Source: Circinella minor (taxonomy: Eukaryota; Mucoromycota; Mucoromycetes; Mucorales; Lichtheimiaceae). Taken from it: DNA of 64,000 nucleotides. The stretch spans positions 62,001 to 126,000 of the forward strand of contig JAEPRB010000060.1 of assembly GCA_016758965.1 (NCBI GenBank). Reading direction: 5' to 3'. Under the pieces are notes generated by a model. It was not told the origin of the DNA. It made no database searches and saw only the letters and a program-made list of their open reading frames with translations. Position 1 is the stretch's first letter. Every line of letters starts with the position of its first letter. The translations under genes and the position numbers were made by a program. Shown piece after piece: positions 36,222 through 51,350 of the stretch.

Positions 36222-39200
36222 CTAAGCTGAAATTGGCATCTTTAATGGTACTCGACCGATCATAGATTTTAATACACGCACCCACTCCTCACTATCTTTA
36301 GCTTCATCACCAACACAATCCAAATATGTATCAGGAAATGTAATACGGAAAAATCCTCGAGCTGTTTGTTCTACAATACTATTGGATTGAAAAACTCGAT
36401 TATCGGGTATATCAATCAATGTCACAATAACTTGATCTGAAGCAGCAGCTAATTTTAAAGCATCTGCAATATCATGTTGCCCTAAAGGTTCAAAGGATGA
36501 AGCAGCCGCTTTGGATGCATAAGCAATTAATTGACTACCAATAAGTCGACAATAATGTCGTTCCCAAACCTATATAAAAAAATATAATAATTTGTTTTTT
36601 AGTTAATAAGATCAACAACTTAAGTTTGCCTCTTTTTTGCCCTCCCCCTTCCCAAATAAATTTTTTTTTTTTTTTACCTGTGAATTCTCCTTGCGTAAAG
36701 ATATATATCCACTATGCCAACAAGTTTGATGCCATTGACGGATTCTTAGTGCTAAATCACATTCTCTTAAGCTTTTTGGTATAGGCTAATAAAATTTGTA
36801 GGGGAAAGAGAAGAAAGGGCGTTAAAAATAAAAATAGAAATAAAAAAGGGGATAAAATCAAAGGGATAATATATAAATATATAATTATAGATGAAGATAA
36901 AGTTTTTCATTAGTATTCAATAATATTATATCAAAGGGGGTGGATGAAGAAAAGACTCAATTAAAAAAAAAAAAAAAAAAGAAACAGGTTTATTCGATTA
37001 CTTACAAGGGATGGATCTGATACTGGTAAATATAACATTTCCACATTTAAACTACCCACTACTTTCAATACATCTTCTTCACCACGTAATTGTCGTTGTC
37101 GTTCTTTAGAAGAACGAGCATACCATGAATTAAAACAATCAAAATTAGCTGAATATGTCTTTTGATTACATGCTTGAATCATATGTCCTAAAGCAAATCT
37201 TGATTGTCCAATGGAACCATCTTCAACATGAACATAACCACTTAATGTTTCTCGTTGTTTACGTGCTGGTGTTAACCATTTTGTTAATCCTGTCTTGGGT
37301 CGAACATGAACATCAGGTCGTACATGTAATGACACATTGACAATCATATCGGGTCTTGCATCAATAATACATTCATAATCAAATGCTACTTTTTGTCCAA
37401 GCACTTCATAACGTGACATGTATTCAAATTGTCCATCCGTTATAACACATCGAGCATAAGTGGTTACTTTTGGAAGAGGTAATAAAAGATCATCAGCACC
37501 ACTGACACGGATATAGAGTTTACCAAAGGCAGACGTAGATTGTTCTGGACGGGTATCAACAGTTGGTAATTCTAATTTGACACTCGTAGGTCGAGTGGAT
37601 AAAAATTGATCATAGTCGCTGGTATCAAGGAACCCATTTTGTTCCTGTTGTTCCTGTTCCTGTTCCTGTTGTTGTTGTTGCTGCTGCTCCGGTTGTCTTT
37701 GTTGTTCTTGCTCTAGTGATTGTTTATGTTCATGTCCATTTTGTTCAAATTGTTGAAATGGATCTTGATCGGGTAATCGATGCGATATATATCGTGACGT
37801 TGTTCCAACTGAAATACTACCATAATCTTGATCTTTACTCGTATATGATTGTCGTTCTTGACGTTGCTGATCTTCTTGTGAATTATCAAAAGTTAGATGT
37901 TGCTCCGGTGGAATGACTGTAGTAGCTGGACTTTCAGCAACACTATCATCGTCATGCTGTTGAATAATCGTAGTAGTACTAGTATTAGTATTAGGAAGTT
38001 TAACTTCGGCCACTTGTTGTTGTTGATCATCACTTGTTGAAAGTCGTTGTTGTTGTTGTTGTTGTCGTTGTTCAACACTATTTTTCTGATTAAGATCATA
38101 ATGATCAATTTCTTTGATATCATCGGCATTACTGGAAAGTCGATTAAGTCGTGGAGGTGATGTAGGAGGTGGAGGCCACGTATCCACACTTTCTGCACCA
38201 AGTGAGACTCGTTGACTAAAAGAAGCAGATGGAACACGGGAGACAACAGATGCATCATCTGCAGAAGGAGAATCTACTTCTGTTTGTTCTTGTTCCTGTT
38301 GCTGTCGTTGTTGTGATTTTACATCATCAAGTGTCATGGTTTCATTTGAACCACTCGTGTTGTCATCTTCACCATTGTCATCTCCTTGTTGTAATTCAGT
38401 TGTTGATAACTTTTTATCCACTGTTCTTGTTGTTGCTGTTGTTCTATCTTGCAATCTTTCATCCTCATCCGTTCCATCATTTCGTTGGATTTCTTCTTCA
38501 TCCGTAACATCCAATGCTAAAATTGATCTTCTCAAAGGCGAACGTTCTGGGATAGGAGGCCCTTGATTATTTGTTGTTGTTGTTGTTGTTGTTGACAAAT
38601 TCTTGTTACCAGCATCTATCGTTGAACGAGGACGAAGTTTTAACGAATAACGTACACCATTCTCTTCATACCATTCTTCATTGGTATCGAACCATTGTTC
38701 ACTATCTCCTTCACTTTGTAAACTTTTTCGATTTGAATCATCCTTGTGATTTTGTTGTTCACGATTTAATACATTATCCCAAGAATTAACACCTACAGAC
38801 CAATGAGAACGTTGACTACCACTCCATCGGCGGGATTCACCTCCTTCTGCTTGAATCAAATGTTCAGATAATCGACGTTGTTGTTTATTAAGTATTTCAA
38901 TTGTTTCCAATTGTTCTTGATTAGGCGACAGGGTATCATTCGTTGAATCATTGCGGTCTTTTTCATTCATATCATTGTCATTGTCATTGACATTATTGTC
39001 ATCGTCATCCATACTGGGTATTGTTTCTTCTTCCTCTGTTGATGTTGATTTGAGTTCAGGTGATGATTTAATGTCATCTTTTTTCTCTTTCTTGACAACA
39101 GATGGTTCATCAGATGTTGATGATGATAATGATATTGGTGAATCTTTTGTTGTTGTAGAAGTAATCGTCGTAGTTATTGATGGAGATGATGGATCTACTC

Positions 39201-40594
39201 TTGTTGTAGTAGTTGTTGTTTCGGTATTAGAAGTAGTAGACGTATTAGACGTAGTAGACGTATTAGAAGCAGTGGAAGCGGTAGAAGTAGTAATAGTAGG
39301 AGTTATTGACGGGTCATTGAGATTACTATTATCTGGTGGAAAAGAAGGTGATATAGGTGGTGCAGGTGAATTTACACGTGAAGATGAAGGAGATATATTA
39401 GGTACTGGTGAAGAACCTCGAGAAGGTGAACGATCAGATTCTCCTTGTCTAAAAACACTCGAAGAAACATATGATTTTGTCATTAAAGAATTAATTACTT
39501 TAGAATTTCTTCTTATACCATTTTCTTCTTCATTATTCTTATTATTGCCACCACCAGGTACAGATAATGTATCCGTACTATTATTATTTGAAGTGGATAA
39601 TAAAGAAGATTGTGAAGTAGATGCTGAATTTTTTCGTAATGGTACTTGTTCCGTTTGTTCAAATTTTTTAAATAAAGGATTATTTTTGACAGCTGAACGT
39701 TTAGCTAATAATGACAAATCCTGTTGTCGTTTTGTTTGTTGTCGTAAATCTTCTTGACTCTCTTGTCGTTTATTTGAATTATCTGATACTGTTGCTATAG
39801 CACGTAATTGTTGAAATCTTTCTGAAGATGAATAATTACTTTTTAACTTTGGAATTGAAGTAGATTTATTTTTGTTATTATTATTATTATTATTATTATT
39901 CTCTGTTGTTGTTTTGGATGATGATGGTGATGGAGAGGGTGATAAAGATGTTGTTGTTGTTGTAGTAGTAGTAATAATATCTTTAGGTGAATAACCTAAA
40001 TCATTAGAAATTGTCATTGAAGCACCACGTTTCGTTAATTGTTTCACAACACCAGGTTGTCCAAGAAAAGCTGCCAAGTGTAATGTTTTATTGTTACACG
40101 ATCCCCAGGATCGAGTATTTAAATCAATTTCTGTGGCATGCTAGATACCCAATTATTATATAGAATGAAAAAAAAAAATACATGTGTTTTTTTATAATAA
40201 TAATAAAGTCAGCAAAAGAAATATATGTATTTAATATAAAAGTTTCTCTCTCTCTCTCTCTCTCTTTTACCTGGATTAGATAGGTTAGTAATCGAGAACG
40301 TTTTTGTTGTGCCACTGATAAGGTTGTTTCATGAACTTCTTGTTGCTCCGTAATATTATTATTGGTAGTTTCTTCGAGATGATCTAATAACATGTATGGA
40401 ATAGCTGATAAATCGTTCAAGTCAGAACCAAGGACTTGTAATCGTTTTAATTGTGCAATTAAATGAGCATGTTCAGTATTATTATCATCCTTTAATACTA
40501 ATGAAGACCATAATAAATTAGGTTGTTCTTGATAAAGTTGTTGAACGCGTTCTAAATCGACATTAACTATTGCTCTTGTCCATTCAGTCAAAAT

Positions 40595-40627
<33 letters not shown>

Positions 40628-40705
40628 TTCTATATTGGTGTCATTAGTGTCGCTATCTGTTAAAGGAATGGCATGGATTAAAGTCGCGTCTTGTGGGTCG
40701 TCCAT
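36222..40705 (-). CDS. Ankyrin, anillin-homology and PH domain protein (Bud4/anillin-like)
   Basis: Four exons (40705-40271, 40140-37006, 36785-36678, 36569-36222) give 1341 residues. An N-terminal segment with an Asn run leads to an ankyrin-type repeat (NNKTLHLAAFLGQPGVVKQL, then TKRGASMTISNDLGYSPKDI) at about residues 158-195. A long disordered Ser/Thr/Gln-rich middle follows (about 200-1000). An anillin-homology region starts at about 1010 (GKLYIRVSGADDLLLPLPKV, RYEVLGQKVAFDYECIIDAR, TGLTKWLTPARKQRETLSGY). The C-terminus is a PH domain (HSGYISLRKENSQVWERHYC, then DSEEWVRVLKSMIGRV). AHD-PH proteins such as Bud4, Mid1 and anillin organise septins and the contractile ring at the cortex. The ankyrin head is not part of yeast Bud4. 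A role in septation or polarity is inferred. Confidence 0.85.
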
Positions 40706-41359
40706 AAGGGTAAATATAGAAATAAAAAAAAGGGGGAAAAAATAAACAAGACGCCTTTTTTTTTTTTTTAAACAAAAGAAATATAAGAAAGGAGTGGAGT
40801 AAAAAAAAAAAAAGTCTTTATTTTTTGATATTTTTTTTAATTTGAAAAGTAAAGAGAGAAAAGGGAAGAAAGGAAAAAAAAAAAAAAAAGCTTTTTTTCA
40901 TATAATTCATAACTGATTTGAAGTTAAAAAAAGCATGGTCTGTAACTTTATTTGGAATTGAATCCGTTATAAATTATATGATTTTTTTTTTTGAACTCAT
41001 TTTTTTGACCCGTTTGGAGTTTTCGTAATACAATAAAAAAAAAAAAAAAAGTAAACAGAAATATATATACATTGTCGATCTTTTTTTTTTTTTTCCCCTT
41101 GAAAATATTTCAATTTAAGGATTTTCATTATTAAAATTGTGTCAAATAATAATCGATCATCCTTTTACTATTATACCCAAACATGTATTATGTATGTATC
41201 AACATTCTTTTTAATATAAAGAGTTTTTTTTTATTAATAATTTGTTTAAGGAATGGTAAAATTAGTTTATCCATTGAAAGAACGTTATGTGTGAGATTAT
41301 ATGCGTAGGTGAATATGAGAAGAAACAAGAAGAGAGTAATTTCGGGTAAAGGAAAAACT
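40706..41359. other. Intergenic, promoter of the Bud4-like gene
   Basis: The spacer holds many A- and T-runs of 10-17 bp on alternating strands and no coding-like frame. It contains the promoter and leader of the Bud4-like gene and the 3' UTR of UBC12. Confidence 0.5.
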
Positions 41360-42323
41360 TTATGCTAAAACATTATCATATTGTATTCCTTTCAATGCAC
41401 CACCTGCTAAAGATCGTTCAACATTTGTTTCAAATCCTTTTCGATTTTGTCTCAAATCTTCTGCTGCCTCTGTTTTATTTAAGGAGAAAAGAAGAAGGAG
41501 AGAGAGAGGTTAGTTTTTTCTTTTAATATAAAATAAATGCATACATCCTCCTCCCCCCCCAAAAAAAAAAAAAAAAAAACTAACCTTTATTCAATGGATC
41601 ATCAGCATTGGGTTCCAGGAACAAATATTGTAATCCAACAAGTACTGAATGCAATGAAAGTACAGGTTTCCAATCTTCTCTTAAAATATTTAAACAAATA
41701 TTTCCTTCGAGATCAATATTTGGATGATATATCTAAAATAAAATAAAATAAAATATTTTTTAATAATTTATCTATATATTGCATATATTCTCTCATTCTC
41801 CATATTTTTCAATAACTAAACCTTTTGAGTACAATGAACTTTAGGTGGTTCATGAGGATAATTATTATTAATATTAAAAGTAAAAGTAAATCGACCACCT
41901 CTATAAAGACCTATATATATATATATATAAAACGTATGTTAAAACTTTTTAGTGAAAATAAAACAATTGTAAGTCAACATTAAAAATAATAATAACCTTC
42001 ATCGGGAGTAATCGACACATTAAAATGAAGAATATCAGCTGGATCAGGAAATTCTAATTTTATCGTAGATGGAATTTCCAATTCTGCCAAGTCTATATAT
42101 TTTAACTATTTAATATAACTTTTTTTTTTCTCTTTTTTTTTTTTGCCTTTGCTGCGGGTACATAATTATATAGGAATGGGGTGTAAACGTCATTAAGTTA
42201 TAATAATAATAATGCCTCCATTTATTATTTACCTTTTTGTACACGAATTTGAGCAGCACTTGTCTTTGGTTTTTTCTTTTCAGCTGCAGCCTCTTTGGCC
42301 TTCATACTCCAGATTTTAATCAT
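41360..42323 (-). CDS. UBC12: NEDD8-conjugating enzyme E2, UBC12
   Basis: Five exons (42323-42233, 42092-41997, 41910-41822, 41732-41585, 41469-41360) give 177 residues, near the human length of 183. The head [10 protein letters not shown] matches the E1-docking N-terminal peptide of UBC12 (MIKLF in humans). The E2 fold shows [37 protein letters not shown] and the catalytic Cys105 in [17 protein letters not shown], then [23 protein letters not shown]12 takes NEDD8/Rub1 from its E1 and passes it to cullins, which activates SCF ligases. The F-box/WD40 protein at 8.2 kb would be a client of such ligases. Confidence 0.96.
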
Positions 42324-42906
42324 TCTTATCTTTTTTTAAAATTTAATATAAGTTCTGTAACAAAAAGTGAAATGAGGTATAAAAAAAAAAACGTAAAACT
42401 GGGAAATAAAAGCCTGTTTAGAAAAAGAAAACAAAAGTCCGAATTTGGCATTTTTTTTTTTTTTTTTAAAAGAAACTTGATGCCACGTTATCTATTTTTT
42501 TATCTTTATATTTAATGTTAACCCACTCTTTATGAATTGTACAGGAACCTAAATTAAATACACCAATTTAAATAACATTAAAGAAACCGAATACCGAAAT
42601 ATAATTCTAGAAATATTTTTTTTTTCTCCAAGTTTCAGAATTAACGACAACACACCAGGAACTATTAACCTTTTTACACGAAAAAGAATAAACACGGTAC
42701 TTCTATTACAAAGTAATTATTAATATTTTATCTCTTTACGTTTTGTTTGTTTGTTTGTTTCATTTTACAAAGCTTCTTTTCTTTTTTTTTTTCTCAATAT
42801 TGATTGAATTGAATATTTTTATAACAGCATTACTACGAAAACATTAGCAGAAAAAAAAAACGAATTCACTGAATAAATAACGGATAAAGTAACAAAACAC
42901 CCAGAA
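42324..42906. other. Bidirectional promoter region
   Basis: This gap separates the start codons of UBC12 (-) and the coiled-coil gene (+), so it must contain both promoters. It is A/T-rich, with a TTTG microsatellite near 42,740-42,760. No specific site was recognised. Confidence 0.55.
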
Positions 42907-44547
42907 ATGTCAAATCCTTCTTCTTCTTCAAAACGAACGTTATCACCGAAACGATTACAGCATCATTCACAATTACCATCGGAAATATCTTCATTACCGA
43001 CCAACCACCCACACGAAGTCATCGATTTAACAAGCGATCATGATGATCCACCATTCACGCAACAACATATTAAACAACCAAAACGAAGGCGAGAAAGACG
43101 ATTAAAAAAAGTGAAACAGCGACCTATTGGACCTGTACAGAAGACTGAATCACCACGACCTCAATCACAATCATGTAACCAAGCAACAACACCAACATTC
43201 AGGTAAAAATATATATATATATATATATATGAAAAAAAAAATAAAAAAAAAATAAAAAGGTAACGATTCAAATAATATAATTATTTAGTACTTTTTATAA
43301 TGGATTCTTGGAACGTGGAGAAGCAGAAGAATATCTTGAAAAATTCGATTCATTATGTGAAACATATCATAAAAGTGAAGAATCAATGGATATAACAGAA
43401 TTAGGTAAACTTTATAATTTTGAATTTCACTTTTTTTTTTTTTTTTGATTTACTCTAATTAAAAAATAAAAAAATTAGAATCTTTAAAAGCACGAATACA
43501 AGGATTTCGAACCAAATATCAAAAAACAATGGCATGGTAAATTGATATTATATTTATATTACAAAAAAAAAAAATATCAAGTAATTTGTTCTTGATCAAC
43601 TTAACTTTATTATTTTATGTAGTTGTAAAAAAGATGAACACGTTGCTTGGCAACAATTATGTGATACCATATTTAAACAATCCACTCAAACATATTATTC
43701 AACGCATTATAATATGTTAATTCAAAAAATCAACGAATTCAAAGACCATTTAAACAACTATTTGATAAATAGAGAAAATCATGAATGGGTGGATCACCGT
43801 TGTAACATAAATGATCTTTTACGTCAAAAACATAGTATTCTATCAATAGAAAAACGACACACCACGCGAATCTATTATTTGAAACAAAATATTCAACAGG
43901 AACTCAAAGATAAACAACAACTTTATCATGACGAACAAAACAAATCATTGGAAGAAAGTCAACAATTGTATAATTATGTCAAAAAGAGAATTTCAATTGA
44001 AATAAAAAAATTAGTCCCTCATATTGGAGATGACGTTGTGAAAGCATTATGTCAACAAGTGATTGAAGAACATCAAATGAATGAACAACGAAAAATGGAA
44101 TGTATCACGAGTGATGCCATCACACAACTTGAACGACAACGACATAGTAAATTACAACATATAATAAAAGAGCAACAAGAAAACTTTCATTCTATTGAAG
44201 AAACGATAAAAATGATGAATAAATTAAAAGAAGCTCGAATAAAAGTAAAAGAAATTGAAAAGGAATGTTCTGGTGAAAAGTTTGAAACGATGAATGATAT
44301 TCAAATCAAGGTAGACTTTTTAGAACAAAAAGTACATGAAGTATTACAACGAACGAAAAGATTACGAGAAGAAGAGATTCTTAATACTAGTGAACGTAAA
44401 AAGAGTCGTTTAGAAGGTGTCGAAAAGAATTTAGATCAATTACAAACCAAAGTGAATCAAGCAAAACAAGATGTTTTATTATCAAGTTTTCCATTGCGTA
44501 TCAAGCAATCTATTCATGAAATATATGGTGTTTTAAAGTAATTATTG

Positions 44548-44601
<54 letters not shown>

Positions 44602-44864
44602 AGTAAACTAATACATAATAATAATAAACATATTTTTTTTTATATAGTAATCATGGTGAATTCTTACGACATATTATTGATCCTATTGCTGCTGACAATG
44701 ATGAAGTCATTGATCAAAAAAAATTGGATAAAATTTCTATATTACAAGATGGATTAACGTTTCCATTACGATATTCTATTGAGAAATTGGCTAATGATGC
44801 TGCTAATCGTGTGTTTGGTAATGCTGAAGAACGATTAGATATTTTGGAGAAAAAACTTGATTAG
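42907..44864 (+). CDS. Unknown coiled-coil protein with a SUMO-interaction motif
   Basis: Five exons (42907-43202, 43289-43404, 43479-43536, 43623-44537, 44648-44864) give 533 residues. I do not recognise the family. The first about 100 residues are disordered and basic, with a classical SUMO-interaction motif EVIDLTSDHDD (near residues 37-47) and a nuclear-localisation-like patch KRRRERRLKKVKQR. From about residue 160 to 450 the chain is a long charged coiled coil (for example QQELKDKQQLYHDEQNKSLE and QIKVDFLEQKVHEVLQRTKR). A short C-terminal domain reads GEFLRHIIDPIAADNDEVID, then LTFPLRYSIEKLANDAANR. Nuclear localisation and SUMO-dependent recruitment are inferences. Confidence 0.8.
44538..44600. 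repeat. TA then GA microsatellite in the last intron of the coiled-coil gene
   Basis: Just after the donor at 44538, a run of TA dinucleotides passes directly into a run of about ten GA dinucleotides, all inside the intron. Confidence 0.9.
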
Positions 44865-46016
44865 TTTATCTACACAAAGATCATTTATATACATCATTTG
44901 GTTTATATACACACTCTATTGACAACCAAATATCATTCACTTTCAAACAAACCATCTTAATATATATATATATCATACACATACATTGAGAGTGCCACAT
45001 ATCATATCATATAACTCATAATCATAACATATTCATCATGTACCATTTGTCATCTTTTTTTTAACAAAATAACTGTATACTTTTTTTTTAATTCATATAA
45101 TTTATCATTCATCCCCCCCCATATCCCTTCATATCTTGAATCATTTAAAGTATTCCTAATGAAAAGAAAAGTTATTTCATTCACTTATTGCTCATTATTT
45201 GATATTCACATTCATATTTTATACGAAAATTTCACATTCCCTTTTTTTTCTTTTTTTTTTTTTTTAGTCTATAAAAACAATGACATAGTACAGATATTGA
45301 CATACTCTCTGGAAAATCAAACTAATATATATATTTTTGGAATCAATGAGGCTACTTAAAAAAAATCCGAAAAATAAAATCACCCTTACTATGAAAGACG
45401 GGATAGTAAAAAAATGTTTTTTTTTTTTTTTTACGTAGGATTACAATAATCACCTAGAAGTATATATTTTTTCGTCATACGTACTTGTCCATTATTAAAG
45501 TTTTATAAACTAGATAAAAACTTGATTTACACGGCATACGTATTAAGAATGGATGGTATTCTAGAATAAAAATTCTATTTTGTTTGTATTGTTTTCCTCA
45601 TGGCCAAAAACATGTATACACAAAATATTTGTTTTTTTTTTTTTTAAGCAGATATTCCCGCATGAAAAAGTATTAATTGGAAACTAGAGGTAACTAAATA
45701 AATAGAATAATATTTACACATGATATATTTAAAAGACCAAATGAATCCGTTATTTTCTATCTAAATATCATTTAAAGATAGAAAAAGTAGTAGTAATAGA
45801 AAAAGCAATTGAAAATATGAGTGAAACGAATTTTAAGATAACTGGAATAATAAATGATAATAATAATATGACTTGCTTTGTCTCCGCAAATGGACCTTTT
45901 AGAAAATTCACGCTCTTTTTTTTTTTTTTTTTTTCTGTGCTGAGTCGAACAAACTTTTTTTTTTTTTTTCTTTCTTACAAAAAGGTTAACGCATAATAAT
46001 AATATAATGGTAATAA
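44865..46016. other. 1.15-kb intergenic region
   Basis: A/T-rich spacer with T-runs (45,254-45,265; 45,418-45,432; 45,917-45,934). No coding-like frame or RNA gene was recognised. It contains the 3' UTR of the coiled-coil gene and the promoter of RVB2. Confidence 0.5.
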
Positions 46017-48469
<2,453 letters not shown>

Positions 48470-48543
48470 AAAAAAAAAAAAAAAAAATTCTCCGAAATGC
48501 ACATTACTTTTATATATAAAATAAAGAAAGAAAAGAAAAAATA

Positions 48544-49124
48544 TTAATAAAAGAATGTTGCAAAAAACACTAGCGTTATTGCAAATATCAATTGAGGAAT
48601 CGTTAGGTTGGAATAATTAATGGAAGACATGGATACAACATTAGGTTTTGGAAGATCAATTGCAGCAGCTTTAATTTTATCATTTCCTACTTGTTCTTCA
48701 GATAGTGATTCTTCTTCTTCTTCATCATCCATTGTAGCTATTTCATTATCATTGCCTAATTTTACAGGAGCTGCGGCAATCTTTTGTCCCCGTTCTTCGT
48801 CAGAAGATGTGGGTCCTGATGACGTATCATTATCTATAAGTGTCGTTTTCTCGGCTAATTTACCTACACCCCAAGGGATTTTCTCACCTAAAAAAAAAAA
48901 AAATATCAAATGCATTAAAGTTTATAAAAATTAGTTCGTTTACAGCATCATTTTTCTTTTTCTGTATATATATGTATTAAAAATAGAGCTTGATTTTGTG
49001 TTTTCTGCGTGTAATTTAGAATGAATAACGAACCAGTTGGCTGCATTTGGTTAGCAGGTGCTTCTTCTTTATTATCTTCTCCGACAATCGCAAATCGTGT
49101 TGTCCACGCATTTTCACCATCCTC

Positions 49125-49168
<44 letters not shown>

Positions 49169-50043
49169 CAAACATAAAAATGGTATTGATAATAGATGAT
49201 AATAATAATAAAATACGCGGAGCTTGGGTTATTTAGTTTATCAACAATACATCACCTTTCTTTTTTTTTTTTTAAAGTTTATGAATAAAAATTTTTTTTT
49301 AGGGTTATTCAAATTTTACCGTTAGTGAACATGAAGAAATAAATAGAAGAATAAGGAGATACATTAGGGACTGTGTACTTGAATGATGTAGAACCAGTTG
49401 CTGCTGACAAGTTCTAAAATATATAATAAATTCAAAAATGATTAGAGTAAGAATTCAAGTACAAAAAAAAAAAGAAAAGAAAAGAGTAAAGAGGGAAAGG
49501 ATTTTGTACATTGACCAAGTCAAATCCCTTTTTACTAAATATCCCATATGGACTTTGTGATGATATAGATAAAGAAACTTACACTAGCAACATTGGTTAA
49601 GAATTTTTGATCCATATTATCACCCGTCATTAAGTCTTAAGAAAAATGTATGATCTCATTTAATAATAACAGTAACATATAGTACACAATCCACATCCAT
49701 CCACCTTTTTTTTTTTTTTTTCTAGTTATTGCCCAATATATAGATATATATATATAGGTATATAACATACCAATTTTAAAATTCTTCCATCCATTTTGCA
49801 TAGCTGGTGTTAAACCATCATCCTCTAATCAAATATTATAATATAATGATAGGGTCTATTAATGAATAAATTTCTTCATCTAGTATTGAAAAATATGCTC
49901 TTTTTATTACCCCAAGTAATATCATATTCTTTCCCCACGGTCCACTTTGTTCCAGGTTCGGGATAGGACGGAGCCAAACTAGCGTTTGTCAAATGTGATA
50001 GGGCAATAAGACTCAGTCCAAACGTTATGAAAGAGGAGAACAT
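48544..50043 (-). CDS. Kre9/Knh1-like GPI-anchored cell-wall protein
   Basis: Six exons (50043-49911, 49824-49771, 49635-49583, 49413-49320, 49123-49034, 48887-48544) give 255 residues. A signal peptide (MFSSFITFGLSLIALSHLTN) precedes a Kre9/Knh1 N-terminal-type beta domain: APSYPEPGTKWTVGKEYDIT, then WEDDGLTPAMQNGWKNFKI, MTGDNMDQKFLTNVAS, FKYTVPNVSPYSSIYFFMFT and NAWTTRFAIVGED. A Ser-rich, Glu-rich stalk follows. The C-terminus is a hydrophobic tail (LTIPQLIFAITLVFFATFFY) ending at the stop, as in GPI-attachment signals. Such proteins act at the cell surface in beta-glucan assembly. All junctions keep phase; exons 3-5 include G|AG joins giving EDDG and EDGE. Confidence 0.85.
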
Positions 50044-51137
50044 AATAAATTTTTATCCGGCAAAACGAAAAGGAAGCAAAAAAAAAAAAAAAAAAAAAAT
50101 TGATTTTATTATTATATTCAAAATATTTTATTTATTTTTTATAATCAAATTTTCAATACGACGAAGCAAAAAAAATGGAATATTTCTCAACTATTTGAAT
50201 ATAGAGTTAACACATTTGAAATAGTGGAGTACGTAGATCTATTTATTTTTAAATATTATTTGTTATTTTTTTTTCTTTATTAGAACTATATGTTTTATTA
50301 GGTGAGTATAGAAAAACACACACACACCACACACACACACACACACACAAATTAATCTATTTTTTTTTTTCCATCCAAAGGAAATTCTACTGTTTTCAGT
50401 AAAAATAAAATAAAAATTGTAACTCTTTTTTTTTTTTGACAGATGAAATGTGACACTTTCTTTATTTGATTCATGTTCTATTTGAAACATATTATTTCCA
50501 TACACAAGAAAATTCACATTAAAGAACAATAGAACATATTTTTTTTTACTTTATCAATTTCACCATCACTCAATAAATTAATGCCACTGCCCACTTATTA
50601 GGTTTTCGGTGCGTTAATTCATGTGCGGAGGAGATATATAAAGAGTGACCCAACACCTTATAACAAAAAAAAAAAAAATATAATTAATCGATAAAGCCAA
50701 AGATATGATATCATTTTTCTTAATCGGGGTGACCCAGATCCTTAACATGTCAAAGACGAATTACCTTATTTAGAAAATTACTCTCCGACTTTTGTTATTT
50801 TGCTGATGACGATTTCCAACCATTTTATATTAGCTTCTTTAAGAAGGAGAAAGAGAGAGAGAGAAGCATGACGATATTTGATCCCTTCTCTTTAAAATTA
50901 TTCAGAGAGTACAATTGATCCGCACACAGATAAAAAAAAAAATTATATTGAAATGAAACATCCGAAATGATACGATAAATTTAAACTTTTTTTTTTTTCT
51001 TGCAATTTTATCTATAAATACTGGACTTCTTTTTTTACATTGTCTTTTTTTTTTTTTTATTATTATCAATTAAATTCAAAACAACAAACAAATTTCATCT
51101 TCTATATACACATACACACACACACATACAAAAAAAA
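50044..51137. other. Shared upstream region of two divergent genes
   Basis: The gap lies between the starts of the Kre9-like gene (-) and the small gene (+). It contains a CA microsatellite at about 50,315-50,349, several T-runs, and a TATA box at 51,013 that belongs to the small gene. Confidence 0.55.
51013..51020 (+). promoter_or_regulatory. TATA box of the small codon-biased gene
   Basis: TATAAATA lies 117 bp before the ATG of the 70-codon gene, followed by a pyrimidine-rich stretch and a CA-rich leader. The spacing suits a TATA-driven, strongly expressed gene; the transcription start was not observed. Confidence 0.5.
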
Positions 51138-51350
51138 ATGATTGCCGCTCGTACTGCTTCTATTGTTATTGTTCCCGTTACTACTGCTGCTGGTTATGCA
51201 ACCTATGTTCGCACTACTGTTCAACCTACTCAAGCTCACTCTCATATTATGACTACTCGTGGTTCCGATAGTCAAGGTCAAAAGGAATGGCGTAAGATGA
51301 ACAATGGTCTTGGTCTTGTTGACGTTGGTCGTAGCTGTGGTGGTCTCTAA
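51138..51350 (+). CDS. Small single-exon protein of unknown function, 70 residues
   Basis: I do not recognise this protein. It begins MIAARTASIVIVPVTTAAGY, a mildly basic, hydroxylated and hydrophobic head that could be a mitochondrial presequence or one membrane segment. It ends with a polar region (GQKEWRKMNNGLGLVDVGRS) and CGGL. Codon use differs sharply from the neighbours: every Gly is GGT, every Arg is CGT or CGC, both Lys are AAG, most Thr are ACT, and there is no AGA or TTA. Such bias in a low-GC genome usually marks a highly expressed gene. A TATA box upstream and an intron-less frame support a real gene. Confidence 0.75.
   Translation: MIAARTASIVIVPVTTAAGYATYVRTTVQPTQAHSHIMTTRGSDSQGQKEWRKMNNGLGLVDVGRSCGGL

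Noticed and set aside
38951..39757. Long open frame (268 codons) on the + strand
   Set aside because: It is the antisense shadow of the Ser/Thr-rich middle of the Bud4-like gene; its Val/Ser/Leu runs mirror Asn/Thr/Ser codons and no family resemblance is seen.
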